From the NCBI GenBank assembly GCA_020831485.1, contig JAFIGG010000037.1, forward strand, positions 1-36,602: a stretch of DNA of 36,602 bases, in the 5' to 3' direction. The DNA comes from Opitutales bacterium. GTDB lineage: Bacteria; Verrucomicrobiota; Verrucomicrobiia; Opitutales; Oceanipulchritudinaceae. Made by a program: the position numbers and the translations under genes. The notes beneath the pieces were generated by a model, which made no database searches, had not been told where the DNA came from, and saw only the letters and a program-made list of their open reading frames with translations. This document shows positions 25,145 to 34,102 of this stretch, piece by piece (the stretch's first letter is position 1; each line of letters opens with the position of its first letter).

Positions 25145-26098
25145 GTGAATCAACTGAAACCCCTCATCGAGCAGCGTGCAGATCCTTTTATCCATCGGCA
25201 CAGCGATGGATACTACTATTTTACTGCCTCGGTGCCTGCCTACGATGGTGTCGAACTGCGTCGCGCAAAATCGATTGGAGGCCTGGCGGAGGCCAAACCG
25301 GTGATGGTCTGGAAAAAGCCGGAAAAGGGTCCCTACAGCGACCTAATCTGGGCGCCGGAGATTCACTTCAACGAAGGCGCCTGGTATGTCTATTTTGCGG
25401 CTGCTCCCAATCGTGAGATAAAGGACGGCCTGTTCCAGCACCGAATGTATGCGCTGCGCTGCAAGGATGAGGATCCACTGGCTGGAGAGTGGGAATTCAT
25501 GGGCCAGATCGAGACCGGGATGGACAGCTTCTGTCTGGATGCCACCACCTTTAAAAACAAGGGCGTCCTCTATTATGTTTGGGCGCAGAAAGAAAAGGGC
25601 ATTCCCGGAAATTCGAACCTCTATATTGCGCCAATGAAAAGCCCCTGCGAAATCGAGGGTAAGCCGGTCCGCCTGACGGTTCCTGAATTCGACTGGGAAA
25701 CGCGCGGTTTCAAGGTCAATGAGGGACCGGCGGTTTTGATTCGCCATGGCAAAGTGTTCATTAGCTATTCCGCTTCGGCAACAGATGAGAATTATTGCAT
25801 GGGTTTGCTTTGCGCGAAAACGGATGCGAACCTCCTTGATCCCAAGAGCTGGAGCAAGTCGCCAACGCCAGTGTTCACGAGCTGCTACGAACACGGCATA
25901 TATGGGCCGGGGCACAACAGCTTTACGGTTTCTGCCGACGGCGAAACAGACTTGCTGGTCTACCACGCCCGCACTTATACGGAGATTAAAGGCGACCCTC
26001 TGTGGGATCCCAACCGCCACACCTTTGTGAAACCCATTCGATGGAACGAACGCGGTATGCCGGTGTTTGGGCGTCCGTCCATCGAAGAGTCCGAATAA
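25145..26098 (+). CDS. Glycoside hydrolase family 43, probable alpha-L-arabinofuranosidase or related exo-enzyme
   Basis: This 317-aa five-bladed beta-propeller glycosidase has no signal peptide, so it would act in the cytoplasm on imported oligosaccharides. The GH43 catalytic trio is visible: base D13 in RADPFIH, pKa-modulating D132 in CLDATTF, and acid E193 in VNEGPAVL. YYYFTASVPAYDGVELRRA near the start and YGPGHNSFTVSADGETDLLVYHAR near the end are typical of GH43 subfamilies that release arabinose; xylosidase activity is the alternative. The GTG start is supported by AAGGA five bases upstream. The gene has its own promoter. Its stop lies two bases from the stop of the convergent RND gene. 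No transporter or other glycosidase is adjacent. Confidence 0.9.
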   Translation: MNQLKPLIEQRADPFIHRHSDGYYYFTASVPAYDGVELRRAKSIGGLAEAKPVMVWKKPEKGPYSDLIWAPEIHFNEGAWYVYFAAAPNREIKDGLFQHRMYALRCKDEDPLAGEWEFMGQIETGMDSFCLDATTFKNKGVLYYVWAQKEKGIPGNSNLYIAPMKSPCEIEGKPVRLTVPEFDWETRGFKVNEGPAVLIRHGKVFISYSASATDENYCMGLLCAKTDANLLDPKSWSKSPTPVFTSCYEHGIYGPGHNSFTVSADGETDLLVYHARTYTEIKGDPLWDPNRHTFVKPIRWNERGMPVFGRPSIEESE

Positions 26099-26100
26099 TT

Positions 26101-29100
26101 TCAGCTTTTGGACATATAGTATAGGACCGGCACGGCCATCCGGCTGAGCAGCAGGGAAGCAATTTCACCAAACAGCAGAGAAATAGCTAGGCCCTGGAAA
26201 ATCGGGTCGAACAGAATCACCGAAGCGGTTACAACCACTGCGAGTGCGGTGAGCAGCATTGGACGAAAGCGCACTGCACCGGCTTCAACCACCGCGTCGC
26301 GCAAGGGGCGACCATGGGCCACCCGCAGTTCGATGAAGTCGACCAGAATAATGGAGTTGCGCACGACAATGCCTGCTCCGGCCATGAATCCAATCATGCT
26401 GGTAGCCGTGAAAAAGGCACCCATTCCCCAGTGGGCTGGAAGAATTCCAATGAGCGAGAAGGGTATCGCCGCCATGACTACAAACGGAGTGACATAGCTC
26501 TTGAACCAGCCGACCATGAGCATGAAAATCAGGATAAGAACCGCAGCGAATGCAATTCCCAGATCGCGGAAGACTTCCAGTGTGATGTGCCATTCACCGT
26601 CCCATTTTATGCTGGGTTGGTGATGATCGAAGGGCTGAACCGCATTGTAAATCCCGATGGGGCCGTCGACGCCGCCGAAGTCGGCTGCGTTCAACTGGGC
26701 AATAACCCTGTTCATTTCAATGATGGAGTAGGCGGGACTTTCGGAACCACCTGCCACATCCGCCAAGACATAGGTCACCGGTTTTAGGTTTTTGCGGTAT
26801 CGATTGCGTTCGCCCAGGCTCTCTTCAATGTGAACCAGTTCCCGCAGTGGAATGAGACTACTTTCTGGCCTGTGGGGCGAGCGAATCGGCAGGTCCAGAA
26901 AAGCCTCCGGATTATTGCGGAATCCCCGTGGTAATTCAATGCGGATTGGCACATCCTCGCGCTCACTGGGTGAGTTTAGCAGGTCGATCTGGTGCCCATT
27001 GACCGCCATTGCGATCGTTTGCCCGACCAGCTGTTCGTTCAACCCATGCAGCGCTGCTTTGTCACGGTCGACCCTGTAGTGTATTTTGGGCATGAGCTCT
27101 TCGACATACCAGTCGACGTCTACGACTCCCTCGGTTTCCTCCATGATATTCCGAATGGCTCTTGCCAGCGCGAGGCGGTCCTCGTCCGTAGGGCCGTATA
27201 TTTCTGCGACCAAGGTTTGCAGTACAGGCGGGCCGGGAGGTACCTCGGCAACGGCCAGGGTGGCTCCGTGACGCTCGGCAATCTCAGCCAGTGCGGGGCG
27301 CACACGCAGGGCGATGTCGTGGCTCTGTAGTGAACGCTCATGTTTCTCGACCAGGTTGACCTGAATGTCCGCGACATTCGGGCCGCTGCGCATGAAATAG
27401 TGCCTGACCAAGCCATTAAAATTGAAGGGTGAAGCCGTTCCAACGTAGATCTGGTAATCCCGAACGGTTTCTTCGAGGGCAAGTGAATCCGCCATTTCAA
27501 TGGCTACCTTTGCAGTCTGCTCAAGCGTGGATCCTTCCGGCATGTTTAGAATCACCTGGAACTCCGACTTATTGTCGAAAGGCAACATCTTGACCGTGAC
27601 CTTGCCGAGCGGAATCAGTGCCATTGCACCTAACAGCAACAGCATCAGACCACCCAGAAAAGCCCAGCGCACGATTGGGCGATCCAACAGTGGATCCATT
27701 ATCCAGTGATAAACGCGGGTAAACCAATCGTTTGGCATTTCATCATCGGGGTCCCCGGGAGCTTCTGTGGAGGGGTCCTTGGCAGCAGCCTCTGCGGCCT
27801 TGGCCGTTTTCTCGCGAGTTTTGCGGAGGTGGCGCCCGAGTACTCGAATCGCAGCCCAAGGCGTTACAGTAAAGGCTACGATCATTGAAAAGATCATTGC
27901 GGCGCTTGCACCGACCGGAATTGGTCGCATGTAGGGCCCCATCAATCCACCCACAAAGGCCATTGGCAGGATTGCGGCAATGACAGCCCAGGTTGCCAAT
28001 ACTGTTGGATTTCCAACCTCGTCCACTGCATCCAGGGCGATCTGAACTAGAGACTTGTGGCGGCTCGACGGAAGCCGTACGTGACGAACGATGTTTTCGA
28101 CGACGACGATTGCATCATCGACCAGGATGCCGATCGAAAAGATCAGCGCGAACAGGGTGATCCGGTTTAAAGTGTAGCCGTAGAGGTAGAAGACCAGAAG
28201 AGTCAGGGCCAGTGTTGAGGGGATGGCGAGCAGGACCACTATCGACTCCCGCCAGCCCAGGAAAAACAGAATAAGCAGAGCGACTCCAAAAATCGCAATG
28301 CCCATGTGGAGAAGGAGTTCGTCCGACTTTTCTTTGGCCGTGAATCCGTAGTCGCGGGTGACGGTCAGGTTTACATCCTCCGGCAGGAGTCTGCCTTCGA
28401 GGCTTGCCAGCTTGTCCATGACACTGTCGACAACGTGGATCGCGTTTGTGCCCGGGCGTTTGGCGAAGCTCAGTGTGACCGCTGCTTCGCGCTCTTGCAG
28501 TCCACCACCGTAGCCGAAAAGGACGTAGTCCGTGGCTTCCTCGGGGCCGTCATAAATGCTTGCGATGTCGCGCAGGTAAACGACACCACCGGGACTCGCC
28601 GATACAACCACCGATTCCAACTCTGCGGCATTGCGGATGAAATCGCCGGTTTCGATCAGGAATTCAGAATTAGCGAAGGGCAGTGAACCCGCCTGAATCC
28701 GATGGTTGGCGCTCTGGAGCATGGGCACCAGCTCCTGCAGGCTGAGATTGTGCGCAGCCAGGGCGCTTGGATCCAACTCAACCCTGAGTGCACGGCGCTG
28801 TCCGCCGATGATCATGCCCTCGGCAATGTTGGGCAGACTCTTTATTTCGTCCGCAAGGTCGGCGGCGAGGCGTCTGAGATTGAAATGATCCTGGGTCTTA
28901 CTGTGGAGCGTGAGTGACAGGATGGGTACATCATCAATTGTGCGCGGTTTGACCAAGGGATGACTGACCCCTTGAGGGATTCGGTCGAAATTGGCCCTTA
29001 GCTTTTCATTTAAACGGATCAGTGCATCTTCGATCTGGGTGCCGACTTCAAAGCGGACAATGGTCATGCTGCCGCCCGGAGAAGATGTCGAATAGATGTA

Positions 29101-29403
29101 TTCGACATCGGGGATTTCCCACAGCAACTGTTCCATCGGTCGGGTGGCGCGGTTCTCGACTTCTTCCGCACTGCGTCCTGGCATGCTGACGAGCACGTCG
29201 ATCATCGGCACTTTGATCTGCGGTTCTTCTTCGCGAGGCAGCATGACCACGGCGAAGGCGCCCAGCAAAATGGATGCAATGATGGCGACCAGTGTCAGCT
29301 TGGAGTCGATGAACAGAGCGGCCAGTTTACCGGCAAAGCCGTATTGCTTCGTGTCCTCCGTGCCTTGCGGAGCGGATGGGTTGTTGGGTTGTTGATGGGC
29401 CAT
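26101..29403 (-). CDS. RND efflux permease, hydrophobe/amphiphile (HAE) type
   Basis: This 1100-aa inner-membrane proton/substrate antiporter is the pump subunit of a tripartite exporter. It starts with a cytoplasmic Pro/Gln-rich tail (1-25) and then shows the RND pattern of TM1, a large periplasmic loop ([23 protein letters not shown]), TM2-6, and a second repeat from about 580. The TM4 proton relay is a double Asp, D429-D430 ([13 protein letters not shown]). This fits HAE pumps rather than the DFGxxxDG of heavy-metal pumps. A charged Ala/Lys-rich cytoplasmic insert lies near 535-560 between the halves. It is the last gene of the ArsR-facing operon, 2 nt after the MFP stop. The substrate is not predictable. 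Confidence 0.95.
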   Translation of the reverse strand: MAHQQPNNPSAPQGTEDTKQYGFAGKLAALFIDSKLTLVAIIASILLGAFAVVMLPREEEPQIKVPMIDVLVSMPGRSAEEVENRATRPMEQLLWEIPDVEYIYSTSSPGGSMTIVRFEVGTQIEDALIRLNEKLRANFDRIPQGVSHPLVKPRTIDDVPILSLTLHSKTQDHFNLRRLAADLADEIKSLPNIAEGMIIGGQRRALRVELDPSALAAHNLSLQELVPMLQSANHRIQAGSLPFANSEFLIETGDFIRNAAELESVVVSASPGGVVYLRDIASIYDGPEEATDYVLFGYGGGLQEREAAVTLSFAKRPGTNAIHVVDSVMDKLASLEGRLLPEDVNLTVTRDYGFTAKEKSDELLLHMGIAIFGVALLILFFLGWRESIVVLLAIPSTLALTLLVFYLYGYTLNRITLFALIFSIGILVDDAIVVVENIVRHVRLPSSRHKSLVQIALDAVDEVGNPTVLATWAVIAAILPMAFVGGLMGPYMRPIPVGASAAMIFSMIVAFTVTPWAAIRVLGRHLRKTREKTAKAAEAAAKDPSTEAPGDPDDEMPNDWFTRVYHWIMDPLLDRPIVRWAFLGGLMLLLLGAMALIPLGKVTVKMLPFDNKSEFQVILNMPEGSTLEQTAKVAIEMADSLALEETVRDYQIYVGTASPFNFNGLVRHYFMRSGPNVADIQVNLVEKHERSLQSHDIALRVRPALAEIAERHGATLAVAEVPPGPPVLQTLVAEIYGPTDEDRLALARAIRNIMEETEGVVDVDWYVEELMPKIHYRVDRDKAALHGLNEQLVGQTIAMAVNGHQIDLLNSPSEREDVPIRIELPRGFRNNPEAFLDLPIRSPHRPESSLIPLRELVHIEESLGERNRYRKNLKPVTYVLADVAGGSESPAYSIIEMNRVIAQLNAADFGGVDGPIGIYNAVQPFDHHQPSIKWDGEWHITLEVFRDLGIAFAAVLILIFMLMVGWFKSYVTPFVVMAAIPFSLIGILPAHWGMGAFFTATSMIGFMAGAGIVVRNSIILVDFIELRVAHGRPLRDAVVEAGAVRFRPMLLTALAVVVTASVILFDPIFQGLAISLLFGEIASLLLSRMAVPVLYYMSKS

Positions 29404-29405
29404 GA

Positions 29406-30464
29406 TCAGTTGCTCGTCGTTACTGGTTGACCGCTGCGGAGTGAGGCTGAGGGGTTGAGCACCAGGACTTCGCCGCCCGCAAGTCCAGCCAGGATTTCGA
29501 CGTGCTCACCGTCGGTATTGCCAAGACGCACCAGGCGCATGCGTGCCTGTCCTTCTTCGATAATGAAAACCTGATCCATTTGGCCAAAACGGCGGATTGC
29601 CGCTGTCGGGATCTGAACGAGATCCCGGGAGCTGAGAGGCAGGTGCAGACGGGCAAATGCGCCCGGGCTCAAGTCTGCTTCCTGCTCAAGCTTAAAGCGG
29701 GCTTGCAGGGTTCGACTTTGTGGGTCAGCACGGTTGGAAATCTCAGTCAGCACGGCTGTGATTGTTTGACTGCCGACCTTTACCGTGAACTTCTGTCCAG
29801 TCTGAATGTCTGGACGCAGCGATTGGGGGAGTGCAGCTTCGATTTCGACGGATCCCCCGGCGTCCAACTCAAGCAGGGGATATCCTGGGCTCGCGAGCTC
29901 TCCTGTTTCAACATAGAGTCGGCTGATAGATCCGGCGAAGGGTGCCCGAATCTCTTTTTTTGCAAGCATGGCCTCTGCTTCCAGATACTGTGCTCGACTG
30001 GCAGCGACACGATCCTCGAGGGCCTGAATTCCGACGTTTGTGGCCGCGCCGCGATCCAGCAATGCCTTTTCCCGTTCGTGGTCTCTTCGGGCCTGATCGT
30101 AGGCGACCCGAGCCTGTTCGACCCGTGCTTCAATCTCGGGCGCGTGCAAGCGAAGTAGAATCTCTCCGGCGTCCACCTGCTGCCCGAGCTGCAGGTTTTG
30201 GTGTTCAATCCGGCCCATGATTTCCGCCGCAATTCGGCTTTGGGTTTGGCTCCTGACTGAAGCTGGGATTTCGATGACATGTGGAACCGAAATGCGTTCA
30301 ACCGACAGGGTTTTTAACGGATTCGGGTAGGGCTCGTGTGTTGCAGAGCTGCTTTGGCCATCGCTGCAGCCCGCGATTCCCAGAAGCAATCCCAGAGAGA
30401 CTGTCAGGGCTTTCCAGCGGTTTTGATACGCTGCAGTGGAAATGGAGGTGCTAATAGCTTTCAT
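29406..30464 (-). CDS. RND periplasmic adaptor (membrane fusion protein), lipoprotein
   Basis: This 352-aa adaptor links the RND pump to TolC. The N-terminal lipobox LGIAGC puts the lipidated cysteine at C33, so it is anchored to the inner membrane. A biotinyl-lipoyl half ([29 protein letters not shown]) comes before a coiled-coil hairpin (about 110-165, rich in Ala/Arg/Glu). The second lipoyl half ([19 protein letters not shown]), a beta-barrel and a membrane-proximal domain follow ([18 protein letters not shown]). It lies between tolC (1-nt gap) and the permease (2-nt gap), so the three subunits are almost certainly translated together. Length is normal for the family. Confidence 0.94.
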   Translation of the reverse strand: MKAISTSISTAAYQNRWKALTVSLGLLLGIAGCSDGQSSSATHEPYPNPLKTLSVERISVPHVIEIPASVRSQTQSRIAAEIMGRIEHQNLQLGQQVDAGEILLRLHAPEIEARVEQARVAYDQARRDHEREKALLDRGAATNVGIQALEDRVAASRAQYLEAEAMLAKKEIRAPFAGSISRLYVETGELASPGYPLLELDAGGSVEIEAALPQSLRPDIQTGQKFTVKVGSQTITAVLTEISNRADPQSRTLQARFKLEQEADLSPGAFARLHLPLSSRDLVQIPTAAIRRFGQMDQVFIIEEGQARMRLVRLGNTDGEHVEILAGLAGGEVLVLNPSASLRSGQPVTTSN

Positions 30465-30465
30465 G

Positions 30466-31809
30466 TCAGTGGGATGCGAAGGTTGAAGAGGTCAGGGGAA
30501 TTCCGGAAGCGCGGTACCATTGGGCCACGGCCATTTGTTCACTAAAGCGGGCAACGGACTGCCTTACGCGGGCTTCGGTGAGTCGGCTTTCAGCGGTCAA
30601 CAGCTCAGTGACGAGCAGGTCTCCGGCTTCAAAGCGGGCGCGACTGATGGACGCGCTTTCCTCTGCCTGTGCCAGCATGCGTTCGGTCGTCGCCAATTGT
30701 TTACGGGCCAATTCGTGATTCAGCCGGGCTTCCTCAAGTTGAAGCTCAAGTTGAAGCTCCAGCTTGCGTTCCTGCGCACGCGCTTCGGAACGTTCGGCCA
30801 ATGACTGGCGGACCCGATTGGCGCTGAGGTGGCCGTCGAAAAGGTCCCATTGCATGCGTAGACCGGCCATCCAGCTGTCACCATCACCACTGCGCCGCCA
30901 GCCGCGGTCGTATTGGTAGCTGGCGAAAGCATCAAGCCGGGGTCGGCGCTGGCCCCTTTGGCCATCGACGGCAGCATCGGCAGCAGCGACGCGTTCCGCC
31001 ATTGCAAGTTGCTCTGCCCTGAGCCGTTGGGCGTCGTCAGGCGGAGGCAGCGGTTGTGGATTACGGGTAACTGTAAGGGCATGGTTCGGCGAAAAGCCCA
31101 GGGTTACGCGTAGCATGCGTTCGGCAAGCTTCAGCTGATGTTCGGCACTCAACAATTGATTTTCGATTTCTGCGACACGCAGTTCCAGGTCTAGCACGGT
31201 GTGTTTTAGCAGATCTCCCCGTTCATAACGTGCCTGGGCCGATCTCAGCGAGCCTTTGACCGCAATCTGCGCAGATTCGATTGCCCGCAGATACTCCCGG
31301 GCTTGCAGAACCTGATAGTAGGCACGTACCACGGCCAGACTGAGTGCTTCAAAAGCAGCCTCCTGGTCGAGTTCAACGGCCCTTTGATTGGCATTTGCGG
31401 CGGCGCGTTGGGCGGTTGGCGAGCCGCCTGCATAAAGGTTGTAGCCGACCGTAGCAGTCGCATTGAAATGGTCCAATTGCCCGGGGCGATTGAAATCAAT
31501 CGTCTGGTCAAAAGTTCCCGTGTTGAGAATGCTGCCAAATCCCATCATTGGCTGATTGGTTTGATGGTAGCCAGCCTCAACTTGGAGATGCGGGTACCAG
31601 GCGGCCCGGGACTGGTCGGCCAGAGCGTGTGCTGCTTCGACCCGGCTGCGCAGGATCTCGGCGTCCGGACTGTCCCTGCGAATCGAATCAATTGCACGTT
31701 CCAACGTCCACTCTTCGGCTTGCAGTGGTATTACTCCAATTAGAAGCACAAGAATCAAAGATCGCCTTCCAGACTGAAGACTAGTGAACCAGGATTTTAG
31801 AAAATTCAT
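30466..31809 (-). CDS. TolC-family outer-membrane efflux channel
   Basis: This 447-aa outer-membrane protein completes the tripartite pump. From the ATG at 31809 a signal peptide covers about 1-31 (hydrophobic ILVLLIGVIPLQA, cleavage before EEW). Two OEP repeats follow: long alpha-helical coiled coils separated by beta segments such as WYPHLQVEAGYHQTN and LDAFASYQYDRGW. Typical TolC-family features are the AWYP and RPRLDAFASY openings of each repeat and RARFEAGDLLVTELLTAES near the end. The open frame to 31932 overlaps the DUF6132 gene and lacks a signal sequence at its start, so it is rejected. The gene lies 20 nt after the DUF6132 stop and 1 nt before the adaptor. Confidence 0.92.
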   Translation of the reverse strand: MNFLKSWFTSLQSGRRSLILVLLIGVIPLQAEEWTLERAIDSIRRDSPDAEILRSRVEAAHALADQSRAAWYPHLQVEAGYHQTNQPMMGFGSILNTGTFDQTIDFNRPGQLDHFNATATVGYNLYAGGSPTAQRAAANANQRAVELDQEAAFEALSLAVVRAYYQVLQAREYLRAIESAQIAVKGSLRSAQARYERGDLLKHTVLDLELRVAEIENQLLSAEHQLKLAERMLRVTLGFSPNHALTVTRNPQPLPPPDDAQRLRAEQLAMAERVAAADAAVDGQRGQRRPRLDAFASYQYDRGWRRSGDGDSWMAGLRMQWDLFDGHLSANRVRQSLAERSEARAQERKLELQLELQLEEARLNHELARKQLATTERMLAQAEESASISRARFEAGDLLVTELLTAESRLTEARVRQSVARFSEQMAVAQWYRASGIPLTSSTFASH

Positions 31810-31829
31810 GATCGAGAAATATCGCTGAA

Positions 31830-32012
31830 TTAGGATTTGAGCGCGGTCAGACCGAAGAGAAGGCCAATGAACCCACCGTAGAGGGCCCCTCTCCACCAGG
31901 TGGCGGTGAGGGGGCAGGTGCCTGAGCTGCACTGACCCCAGTAGCCAAGCCCCGCGCCCAGCACAGCGCCTATGGCAACTGCCAGAAATATACGGGATAT
32001 TGAATCAGCCAT
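31830..32012 (-). CDS. Small DUF6132-like membrane protein
   Basis: This is a 60-aa protein with two transmembrane segments (about 7-24 and 41-57) joined by a loop with CSSGTCPLT, where C28 and C33 lie close together. The CxxxxCPLT loop between two helices matches what I know of DUF6132. This family is of unknown function and often sits next to sulfur- or redox-related genes. The ATG at 32012 has AGGA about 9 nt upstream and starts inside the end of the DUF2892 gene (8-nt overlap), so the two are coupled. An in-frame start at 32045 would add 11 residues without a better signal. Confidence 0.7.
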   Translation of the reverse strand: MADSISRIFLAVAIGAVLGAGLGYWGQCSSGTCPLTATWWRGALYGGFIGLLFGLTALKS

Positions 32013-32241
32013 GCTTTGAATCCTGGGTTTGATGGACGTTTCCACAGCTGCCTGCTTCGATTAGGCCCGTGCGTTTGGCGATGATTTCAGCTGGACAGAA
32101 TCTGGTAAACGCCGACTGTATAAGGTTGATGGCGACGAAGCATGTCAGCAGCAGCCACCAGGCGCTGAACAAGAGGGTTAGGGCAACACTGATTAGAATC
32201 ATGGTGCCTGCGAGAATACGGATAAAGGGTTCTGCTTTCAT
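32005..32241 (-). CDS. DUF2892 (YgaP-like transmembrane) protein
   Basis: This 78-aa inner-membrane protein opens with MKAEPFIRILAGTMILIS and has two helices (about 8-25 and 28-45). They end in NLIQSAFTRFCPAEII, the DUF2892 signature, also seen as the membrane part of the E. coli rhodanese YgaP. Cysteines are C34, C49 and C66. No rhodanese domain is attached here. It is the first gene of the export operon, 53 bp from the divergent arsR, and overlaps the next gene by 8 nt. In other bacteria DUF2892 proteins are often controlled by ArsR-family sulfur sensors. A role in handling reactive sulfur is inference. Confidence 0.82.
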   Translation of the reverse strand: MKAEPFIRILAGTMILISVALTLLFSAWWLLLTCFVAINLIQSAFTRFCPAEIIAKRTGLIEAGSCGNVHQTQDSKHG

Positions 32242-32242
32242 A

Positions 32243-32270
32243 TTGACAACTGGGTTTAAGTTTGTATGAC
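32243..32270 (+). promoter_or_regulatory. arsR promoter (rightward)
   Basis: A perfect -35 TTGACA (32243-32248) is followed, 16 bp on, by the -10 TATGAC (32265-32270). The predicted start is near 32277, about 17 nt before the arsR ATG. The -10 lies in the left half of the shared palindrome, which predicts autoregulation. Confidence 0.6.
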
Positions 32271-32282
32271 TAAATACGCATA
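32265..32282. promoter_or_regulatory. Probable ArsR operator palindrome
   Basis: TATGACTAAATACGCATA is an imperfect inverted repeat: TATG--TA--TA--CATA, 12 of 18 positions symmetric. It overlaps the -10 boxes of both opposed promoters, so one bound dimer could shut off both transcripts. Length and symmetry suit ArsR/SmtB-type dimers. Confidence 0.55.
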
Positions 32283-32300
32283 TAGTAATTGAGATGTCAA
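32271..32300 (-). promoter_or_regulatory. Promoter of the DUF2892-DUF6132-TolC-MFP-RND operon (leftward)
   Basis: On the minus strand a perfect -35 TTGACA (32300-32295) precedes the -10 TATTTA (32276-32271) by 18 bp. The predicted start is near 32264, giving a leader of about 23 nt. The -35 lies inside the first codons of arsR, and the -10 is in the centre of the shared palindrome. Confidence 0.5.
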
Positions 32301-32647
32301 GCAATGATAATGAAATAAAGGTCAAGAGGACCTTGTCGGACGAAGCGTTGGAATTGGTTGCACGGCGTTTTGGCGTGTTGTCTGAGCCGATGCGGCTGCG
32401 ATTGCTGCATCATTTGCTGGATGGCGAAAAGAATGTCACTGCATTGGTGGAGGCGACTGGGGCGGGTCAGGCGAATATTTCGAGGCATTTGCAGAATCTG
32501 GCACAGGCTGGGTTTGTCAGCCGGAGGCGTGATGGCTTACAGGTTTATTACAGCATTGCGGACGAAGAAGTGTTCAAGCTTTGCGATATTGTTTGCGGCA
32601 GTTTGGAAAAACAGTTGTCAGCACAATCGAAAGTTTTCCCGCGCTGA
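32294..32647 (+). CDS. ArsR-family winged-helix repressor
   Basis: This 117-aa dimeric DNA-binding protein has the ArsR pattern RRFGVLSEPMRLRLLHHLLDGEKNVTALVE, then the recognition helix QANISRHLQNLAQAGFVSRRRDG and a wing (LQVYYSIAD). The C-terminal helix holds C97 and C101 in KLCDIVCGS, a plausible sensing pair. The alpha-2 position that is cysteine in the BigR/SqrR persulfide sensors is histidine here (LLHHL), so canonical dithiol sensing as in those proteins is not possible. The metal-binding ELCVCDL motif of ArsR/SmtB alpha-3 is absent. It faces the efflux operon across a shared promoter region and probably represses it and itself. The XylR-like gene follows on the same strand. Confidence 0.9.
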   Translation: MSSNDNEIKVKRTLSDEALELVARRFGVLSEPMRLRLLHHLLDGEKNVTALVEATGAGQANISRHLQNLAQAGFVSRRRDGLQVYYSIADEEVFKLCDIVCGSLEKQLSAQSKVFPR

Positions 32648-32679
32648 CCCAGGGTGTAGGGGAGTCTGCCCAGTTTGTC

Positions 32680-33882
32680 GTGAACTTACAAGCCAATAGA
32701 GGAAGCCATTCGGATAGGAAAGGAATTCCTCGGATCGTCTTGTTGATCGAATCCTCACGTGGGTCCGGCCGCAGCCTGATTCAGGGCATAGCCGAGTATC
32801 TGAGGGGGCATGGCCCTTGGTCCTTCTACTGGGAACCCCGGGGCATGGAGACCGCATTGCCGGTCCTGCGGGAAATGGATGTGGACGGCATCATTCTGCG
32901 CGATACTGACATGCTCGACCATGTCCTTTCTTTGAAAATCCCCGCGATTGTGGTGGGTCATCACCGCAGTGAGGTGCCTAATTTCATCAATGTGATCACC
33001 GATTCCCCAAACATTGGCAAGATGGGGGCGCAGCATTTGATAGGCTGCGGCTTTCGTCACTTTGCCTTTTGTGGTTTGGAGTCGCTGTCGTGGTCCGATC
33101 AGCGCCGCACGGCCTTTAGCGACTGTATCCGGCAATCCGGGTTTGGTGAAGTCTTCTCTTATTCACTGAGTTTGCATCCCCACCACAATCCGGCGAATAC
33201 CCGGCAGTGGGAATCCGAGCGGCAACAGATGGCGGAATGGTTGAAAAAGTTGCCGAAGCCGTTGGGCCTGATGGCCTGCAATGACGACTGTGGTGCGGAG
33301 GTCATGGAAGCCTGCAAGTTGGCCAACTTGCAGATCCCCGATACGGTTGGGGTTCTGGGTGCCGACAATGATGAAATCGTTTGCGGGCTGGCGGATCCCC
33401 CCATGTCGAGCATTGTGCTGAATTTTGAAAAGGCCGGATTTGAATCGGCACGCATCCTCGATGCCCTGATCCGCAACAGAGATGCCGGCTCGCGGCGGAT
33501 TGATGTGGTGTCTTCCCATGTCGTTGCGAGGCGTTCCACTGATTTTGTTGCCACTGAAGACGCCAATGTAGCCCGCGCACTCCAGTTTATCCGGGATGAG
33601 GCAGTCCGTGGTCTTTCGGTGATGGAGGTTGCGGAGCACGCAGGAGTGTCGCGGCGAGCTTTGGAGCGTCGATTCCGCAGCTTGCTGGGGAGGTCTGTAC
33701 TGAAAGAGATTCGCCGGGTGCGGGCGGAGCACATCGCCAATTTGTTGGTGGAAACTCACATGCCCATAGGAGAAATTGCCGAATTAATGGGGTTTTCGGA
33801 TCCCCAGCACATATCCCGCTATTTCAAGGCGGTTAAGGAGATGAGTCCACAGGCCTATCGGAAAGCGTATTTGGAACGCTGA
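32680..33882 (+). CDS. XylR-like transcriptional regulator (LacI-type sugar sensor + AraC HTH)
   Basis: This is a regulator of about 400 aa. Its N-terminal periplasmic-binding-protein-like sensor (about 15-290; RIVLLIESSRGSGRSLIQGIAEY, VDGIILR, GVLGADNDEIVCGLADPPMSSI) is joined to a C-terminal AraC DNA-binding domain (about 300-400; LSVMEVAEHAGVSRRALERRFRS, MPIGEIAELMGFSDPQHISRYFK). This is the XylR architecture, normally an activator of pentose genes that binds sugar directly. The length matches E. coli XylR (392 aa). There is no ATG near the domain start. I chose the GTG at 32680, 32 nt after arsR. The frame is open back to an ATG at 32581 inside arsR. No xyl/ara genes adjoin; a GH43 gene is 6.6 kb away. 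Confidence 0.88.
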   Translation: MNLQANRGSHSDRKGIPRIVLLIESSRGSGRSLIQGIAEYLRGHGPWSFYWEPRGMETALPVLREMDVDGIILRDTDMLDHVLSLKIPAIVVGHHRSEVPNFINVITDSPNIGKMGAQHLIGCGFRHFAFCGLESLSWSDQRRTAFSDCIRQSGFGEVFSYSLSLHPHHNPANTRQWESERQQMAEWLKKLPKPLGLMACNDDCGAEVMEACKLANLQIPDTVGVLGADNDEIVCGLADPPMSSIVLNFEKAGFESARILDALIRNRDAGSRRIDVVSSHVVARRSTDFVATEDANVARALQFIRDEAVRGLSVMEVAEHAGVSRRALERRFRSLLGRSVLKEIRRVRAEHIANLLVETHMPIGEIAELMGFSDPQHISRYFKAVKEMSPQAYRKAYLER

Positions 33883-34047
33883 GGAGATGTCGCAAATTGG
33901 TTACTTGTTTGCGTGAAGTGGTGTGGACCTTTGAGTCCGTTTAGGGCATACTCCGGGCACCAAAAGACCCACTATCTAAACCAGACTCTGGTAAGATTCT
34001 GTCATCCAACCTACCAATCTCTGGAGTCTCCCAGCTCCGAGAGCAAT
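33883..34047. other. Spacer after the XylR-like gene with small inverted repeats
   Basis: No gene is supported here. CGCAAA (33891-33896) pairs with TTTGCG (33908-33913) across an 11-nt loop, just after the stop codon. CTCTGGAG (34019-34026) pairs with CTCCGAGAG (34035-34043) with one bulged G. Both are weak hairpins that may stabilise or terminate the XylR transcript ahead of the stronger terminator. Confidence 0.35.
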
Positions 34048-34080
34048 AAACACACCGCCAATACCCCGGGCGGTGTGTTT
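34048..34080. terminator. Bidirectional rho-independent-like terminator between convergent regulators
   Basis: Perfect 12-bp arms AAACACACCGCC (34048-34059) and GGCGGTGTGTTT (34069-34080) enclose a 9-nt loop. Each arm carries an A-run or T-run end, so the hairpin has T-rich tails in both directions (TTTCGTTT rightward, TTTATTG leftward). It lies between the XylR-like gene (plus) and the histidine kinase (minus). Confidence 0.85.
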
Positions 34081-34102
34081 CGTTTAGCGGGGTGGCGCAC
34101 CA

